This document shows positions 7,217 through 10,000 of a stretch of DNA of 10,000 bases, piece after piece. Source of the stretch: Calditerrivibrio sp. (GTDB lineage Bacteria > Chrysiogenota > Deferribacteres > Deferribacterales > Calditerrivibrionaceae); contig JAIWOA010000042.1 of assembly GCA_020217115.1 (NCBI GenBank), positions 1 to 10,000 on the forward strand, given 5' to 3'. A program made the position numbers and the translations under genes. How positions within the stretch are numbered: the stretch's first letter is position 1; every line of letters starts with the position of its first letter. The notes beneath the pieces are model-generated. The model saw nothing but the letters and a program-made list of their open reading frames with translations. It was not told the origin of the DNA and ran no database searches.

Positions 7217-8096
7217 AATTGTTAGAGTGGGTCTGGTTCAACAGGCTAATAGCTCAGATATCGATAATAATATAAATAAACTTGTTAAAAACATTGAAGA
7301 ATTAGCTGGGAAAGGTTGTAGCTTAATTGTATTACAGGAGCTACATAATAGCCTGTATTTCTGTCAACATGAGGATGTTGACTATTTTGATTTAGCAGAA
7401 ACGGTACCTGGAAAGTCTACTGATATCTTTTCTCAGGTTGCAAAGAAGAACAACATTGTCCTTGTGACATCTTTATTTGAAAGAAGAGCCCCCGGATTGT
7501 ATCACAACACAGCTGTTGTGTTTGAAAAGGATGGATCTATTGCAGGTATTTATAGAAAAATGCATATTCCCGATGATCCTGCTTTTTATGAAAAATTCTA
7601 TTTTACCCCCGGTGATCTGGGTTTTAAACCGATAGACACTTCGGTGGGTAAACTGGGTGTTTTGGTATGTTGGGACCAGTGGTATCCTGAAGCGGCAAGA
7701 CTGATGACCCTTTCTGGAGCTGAAATACTTATATATCCTACTGCGATTGGCTGGGATATTAATGATCTCCAGGACGAAAAGGATAGACAGCTAAATGCAT
7801 GGATAATATCTCAGAGGGGGCATGCTGTGGCAAATGGCCTATACGTTGTATCTGTAAATAGGGTAGGGTTTGAGGCTGATCCATCTGGTATTGGAACTGG
7901 TATAAAATTTTGGGGGAACAGTTTTGTTGCCGGACCACAGGGGGAGCTATTGGTATATGGAGAAAATGTTAGTGAACAAAATCTTTTTGCTGATATTGAT
8001 CTTGAAAGGATAGAAAAGGTCAGAAGGATCTGGCCATTTCTGAGGGATAGAAGGATAGATTTTTATTCTGATATAACCAGAAGATTTATCGATTAA
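7209..8096 (+). CDS. aguB: N-carbamoylputrescine amidase
   Basis: AguB hydrolyses N-carbamoylputrescine to putrescine, CO2 and ammonia, completing the pathway begun by AguA. The 295-residue protein belongs to the nitrilase (carbon-nitrogen hydrolase) superfamily. Its catalytic triad is visible as Glu44 (VLQEL), Lys117 (YRKMH) and Cys154 (LVCWDQWYPEAARL). The blocks HIPDDPAFYEKFYFTPGDLG after Lys117 and IYPTAIGW after the cysteine are characteristic of the carbamoylputrescine-specific branch rather than of general omega-amidases or beta-ureidopropionases. The start is taken at ATG 7209 on the basis of its ribosome binding site. The 8-nt overlap with aguA indicates one operon and coupled translation. 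Putrescine feeds polyamine synthesis; the released ammonia could be captured by the glutamine synthetase encoded just upstream. Confidence 0.96.
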   Translation: MSKIVRVGLVQQANSSDIDNNINKLVKNIEELAGKGCSLIVLQELHNSLYFCQHEDVDYFDLAETVPGKSTDIFSQVAKKNNIVLVTSLFERRAPGLYHNTAVVFEKDGSIAGIYRKMHIPDDPAFYEKFYFTPGDLGFKPIDTSVGKLGVLVCWDQWYPEAARLMTLSGAEILIYPTAIGWDINDLQDEKDRQLNAWIISQRGHAVANGLYVVSVNRVGFEADPSGIGTGIKFWGNSFVAGPQGELLVYGENVSEQNLFADIDLERIEKVRRIWPFLRDRRIDFYSDITRRFID

Positions 8097-8101
8097 TTTT
8101 T

Positions 8102-8113
8102 CAAATATATTTG
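8102..8113. repeat. 12-bp perfect palindrome overlapping a -35 region
   Basis: CAAATATATTTG is a perfect palindrome whose last three bases form the start of the proposed -35 element at 8111. It could be an operator, but a purely AT-rich core makes a chance occurrence plausible. Confidence 0.3.
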
Positions 8114-8138
8114 CTCATTTTTATTTACCGATTATAAT
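8111..8138 (+). promoter_or_regulatory. Sigma-70-type promoter of the MshEN/PilT-like gene
   Basis: TTGCTC (8111-8116), a 16-bp spacer, and a perfect TATAAT (8133-8138) lie in the 70-nt gap after aguB. The expected start is near 8145. GGGGG (8158-8162) then sits 4 nt before the ATG at 8167. Confidence 0.55.
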
Positions 8139-8166
8139 TAAAATATATAACAGATATGGGGGTAAA

Positions 8167-9702
8167 ATGAAAAAACTTGGTGAAATTCTCATAGAAAAAA
8201 AGATTTTAAGCCCTCAAGATCTGGAACAGTTACTTCAGAAACAAAAGGTTACAAAAGAGAAATTGGGCGATCTTGTTGTAAAGTCTGGTTTCATAAGTTC
8301 AGAGGATCTTATGAAAATAGTTGCTGAACAGTATGGTCTGCAGTATATGAATATTAGAGAGATTGTGTTACCTGTTTCTCTTCAAAAAGAGTTCAATTTT
8401 GAAGTGTTGAAAAACTACAGGATTGTCCCTTTAAAAGTTGATGACAAAAAGGTTTTTATCGGTATAAACAATGTGAACATTTTGAAGGATCTTGATGATA
8501 TATCTTTTAATTTAGGTAAAAATGTTGTCCCTGTTCTTTTAAGTGAAGTTGCAGTAGATAAGATGTTAGATGACCTTGAGAAACTTCCTTTTGGCTCAAA
8601 GGATTATTTGTATAAATCGATAGAAACAATTGTTGATGGCAAAAGTGATGTGGATAAGCTTGTTAAAAGTATTTTAGACTATGATAGCTACATAGAAAGG
8701 ATATTTATAAAAGAGGATGCGCCACCATTCATAAAAAAGATCAATCTGATTGAAAAAGTTCCCACCGAACCACTCAGCAAAGCTCAGATACTAAATGCAA
8801 TCAAAAATATGTGTGATGAAAATGAGAGAAAATTGCTTGTAAACAATGGGTTTATAAGTATAAAAAAGAATTTAGATAATAAGATGTTAACTATCAATAT
8901 ATATAAAGAGGGGAATAGTTTTTTTATACTGGTTATTAACCATAGAAGTACGGCCAAAAATCTATTGGATTACAAACTTGATAAGAACTTGATAAAATAT
9001 CTCCTTGAACCATCACGGTGGATAATATTTTTGATAGCTCCCTTTGGGCATGGCAAAGCCACATTTTTTTCATCTATCATAGAATATTTTAATGCAAATA
9101 AGAACCAAAATATATTATATATTACTGATAGATTGGATGATTCTTTAGTAAATCAGAATTCCAATATAGTTCAGATAGAGAGATCTACTGTTGATGACAG
9201 TATGATATTTAATAAAATTTTAAACGATATAGATCCAACTCTTCTCTTCATAAACAATCTGGATAGCACAAAGATGTTACACTATCTTTATAGGTTTGTA
9301 GAGTCAGGTAGGAGCGCTTATGTCTCCATAGAGTCAAGTTGTATACAATCATCCATTGAAGGTCTTCTTTATAAAGAGCCTGAGGTATCTTTAAAATATC
9401 ATTTAAACAGGATTGCTGATAATACCAAACTTTTTATGAATTTTAGGCTCATAAATGATAGCAAGGGGCATACTAAACACTTTATATATGAATATTGTTT
9501 GAATAATTTTAAAATAAAAAAGGCTATAAGGGAAAATATACTAAATATCATCTCTTCTCAAATAAGGGGTACTGGTGATTATATCCCCTTCGAGTTACAG
9601 ATGGGTGAGCTTTTCACTAAAGGTTTAATTAGTTACGATACTGCTGAAAGTTTTGCTCAAGATTTTGAGCTATTTAAAAGGTATGCAAAAATTAATGGTT
9701 AG
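8167..9702 (+). CDS. MshEN domain fused to a degenerate PilT/GspE-like ATPase
   Basis: Residues 3-26 and 32-55 form two 24-residue motifs (KLGEIL... ending KQ, and KLGDLV... ending EQ) split by a 5-residue linker. This is the architecture of MshEN cyclic-di-GMP-binding domains, except that Lys replaces the usual leading Arg in both. After the rest of the N-domain (to about 150), residues 170-285 resemble the PilT N2 domain (APPFIKK at 185-191, then PLSKAQI), and 286-511 follow the PilT ATPase core to a C-terminus like PilT (RENILNIISSQ, then LFTKGLISYDTAESFAQDF). Catalytic motifs are altered: Walker A reads APFGHGKA (291-298), lacking the first Gly and the Ser/Thr; the Walker B region reads DPTLLFINNLDS (356-367) with Asn364 in place of Glu; and the His box reads SGRSAYVSIES (380-390) without His. 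It is probably not an active motor. A regulatory or scaffold role in pilus or secretion machinery is inference. Confidence 0.8.
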   Translation: MKKLGEILIEKKILSPQDLEQLLQKQKVTKEKLGDLVVKSGFISSEDLMKIVAEQYGLQYMNIREIVLPVSLQKEFNFEVLKNYRIVPLKVDDKKVFIGINNVNILKDLDDISFNLGKNVVPVLLSEVAVDKMLDDLEKLPFGSKDYLYKSIETIVDGKSDVDKLVKSILDYDSYIERIFIKEDAPPFIKKINLIEKVPTEPLSKAQILNAIKNMCDENERKLLVNNGFISIKKNLDNKMLTINIYKEGNSFFILVINHRSTAKNLLDYKLDKNLIKYLLEPSRWIIFLIAPFGHGKATFFSSIIEYFNANKNQNILYITDRLDDSLVNQNSNIVQIERSTVDDSMIFNKILNDIDPTLLFINNLDSTKMLHYLYRFVESGRSAYVSIESSCIQSSIEGLLYKEPEVSLKYHLNRIADNTKLFMNFRLINDSKGHTKHFIYEYCLNNFKIKKAIRENILNIISSQIRGTGDYIPFELQMGELFTKGLISYDTAESFAQDFELFKRYAKING

Positions 9703-9704
9703 AA

Positions 9705-10000
9705 ATGTCAGTAAAAAAATATTTTTTAGAGTATGATTACTTAGCTTCTCTGATAAACAATTACAGGTATAGGCCTTACCAGGCAGAGTTTTCTGAAAAG
9801 ATATATGAACTTATGTCTTCATATAAAAGTGTTGTTGCTGAGGCTCCTACAGGTTATGGGAAAACCTTATCCTACCTGATACCGATATTTGAACTTGGGA
9901 GAAAAACTATTATCAGTACCAAGACAAAACAGCTTATGAATCAGATTTTATTTAAAGATATTTCCATACTCAGGAGTATCTTTGGAGATAAAATATTAAA
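9705..10000 (+). CDS. DinG/XPD-family ATP-dependent helicase, N-terminal part (runs off the window)
   Basis: The open frame from ATG 9705 continues past the window end; 98 codons are visible. After an N-terminal segment with RYRPYQAEF near residues 21-29 (a Q-motif-like RxxQ), the Walker A loop reads EAPTGYGKTLSYLIP (46-60). Helicase motif Ia follows as TIISTKTKQLMNQIL. The EAPTGxGKT and ST-T--L-NQ pattern is typical of the superfamily 2 DinG/YoaA/XPD branch, which unwinds DNA in repair. The iron-sulfur cysteines and later motifs lie beyond the window, so DinG, YoaA and other relatives cannot be separated. The start is 2 nt after the preceding stop with no good ribosome binding site, which suggests translation coupled to the upstream gene. 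Confidence 0.85.
   Translation, partial: MSVKKYFLEYDYLASLINNYRYRPYQAEFSEKIYELMSSYKSVVAEAPTGYGKTLSYLIPIFELGRKTIISTKTKQLMNQILFKDISILRSIFGDKIL

Overview
The window is AT-rich (about two thirds A+T), densely packed, and has every convincing gene on the + strand. The protein set is MCE/Mla lipid transport, a PII/type I-beta glutamine synthetase pair behind a sigma-54 promoter, agmatine-to-putrescine enzymes, and a PilT/GspE relative. This fits a Gram-negative, probably thermophilic or anaerobic bacterium such as a member of the Deferribacterota (Calditerrivibrio, Deferribacter or Flexistipes type). That placement is an inference from gene content and base composition, not a proven identity.

Layout. 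(1) 54-4192: argJ (arginine biosynthesis) runs by a 1-nt overlap into an Mla-type cluster: MlaE permease, a reduced ABC-ATPase-like protein, MlaD/MCE protein, and a small helical lipoprotein. All junctions overlap, so the five genes look co-transcribed and translationally coupled. (2) 4193-6135: a 101-nt gap carries a textbook -24/-12 promoter, followed by glnB, glnA and a rho-independent terminator. (3) 6150-8096: aguA and aguB overlap by 8 nt and together convert agmatine to putrescine, ammonia and CO2. The aguA start lies directly under a candidate promoter and has no Shine-Dalgarno sequence. (4) 8097-10000: a sigma-70-like promoter, then an MshEN domain fused to a PilT-like ATPase whose catalytic motifs are all altered, then the first 98 codons of a DinG/XPD-family helicase that runs off the window.

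How the genes fit together. MlaE, the ATPase-like subunit, MlaD and the lipoprotein would form an envelope lipid-transport complex, but the encoded ATPase-like subunit has no Walker A or Walker B residues. Nitrogen control (PII and glutamine synthetase) sits beside enzymes that release ammonia from agmatine, although terminator and promoter signals separate the two units.

Most worth a second look are two independent ATPase-fold proteins that seem to have lost catalysis while keeping intact reading frames (2041-2553 and 8167-9702). The sigma-54 promoter and the candidate leaderless aguA start come next. I saw no RNA genes, insertion sequences, CRISPR arrays or long repeats.
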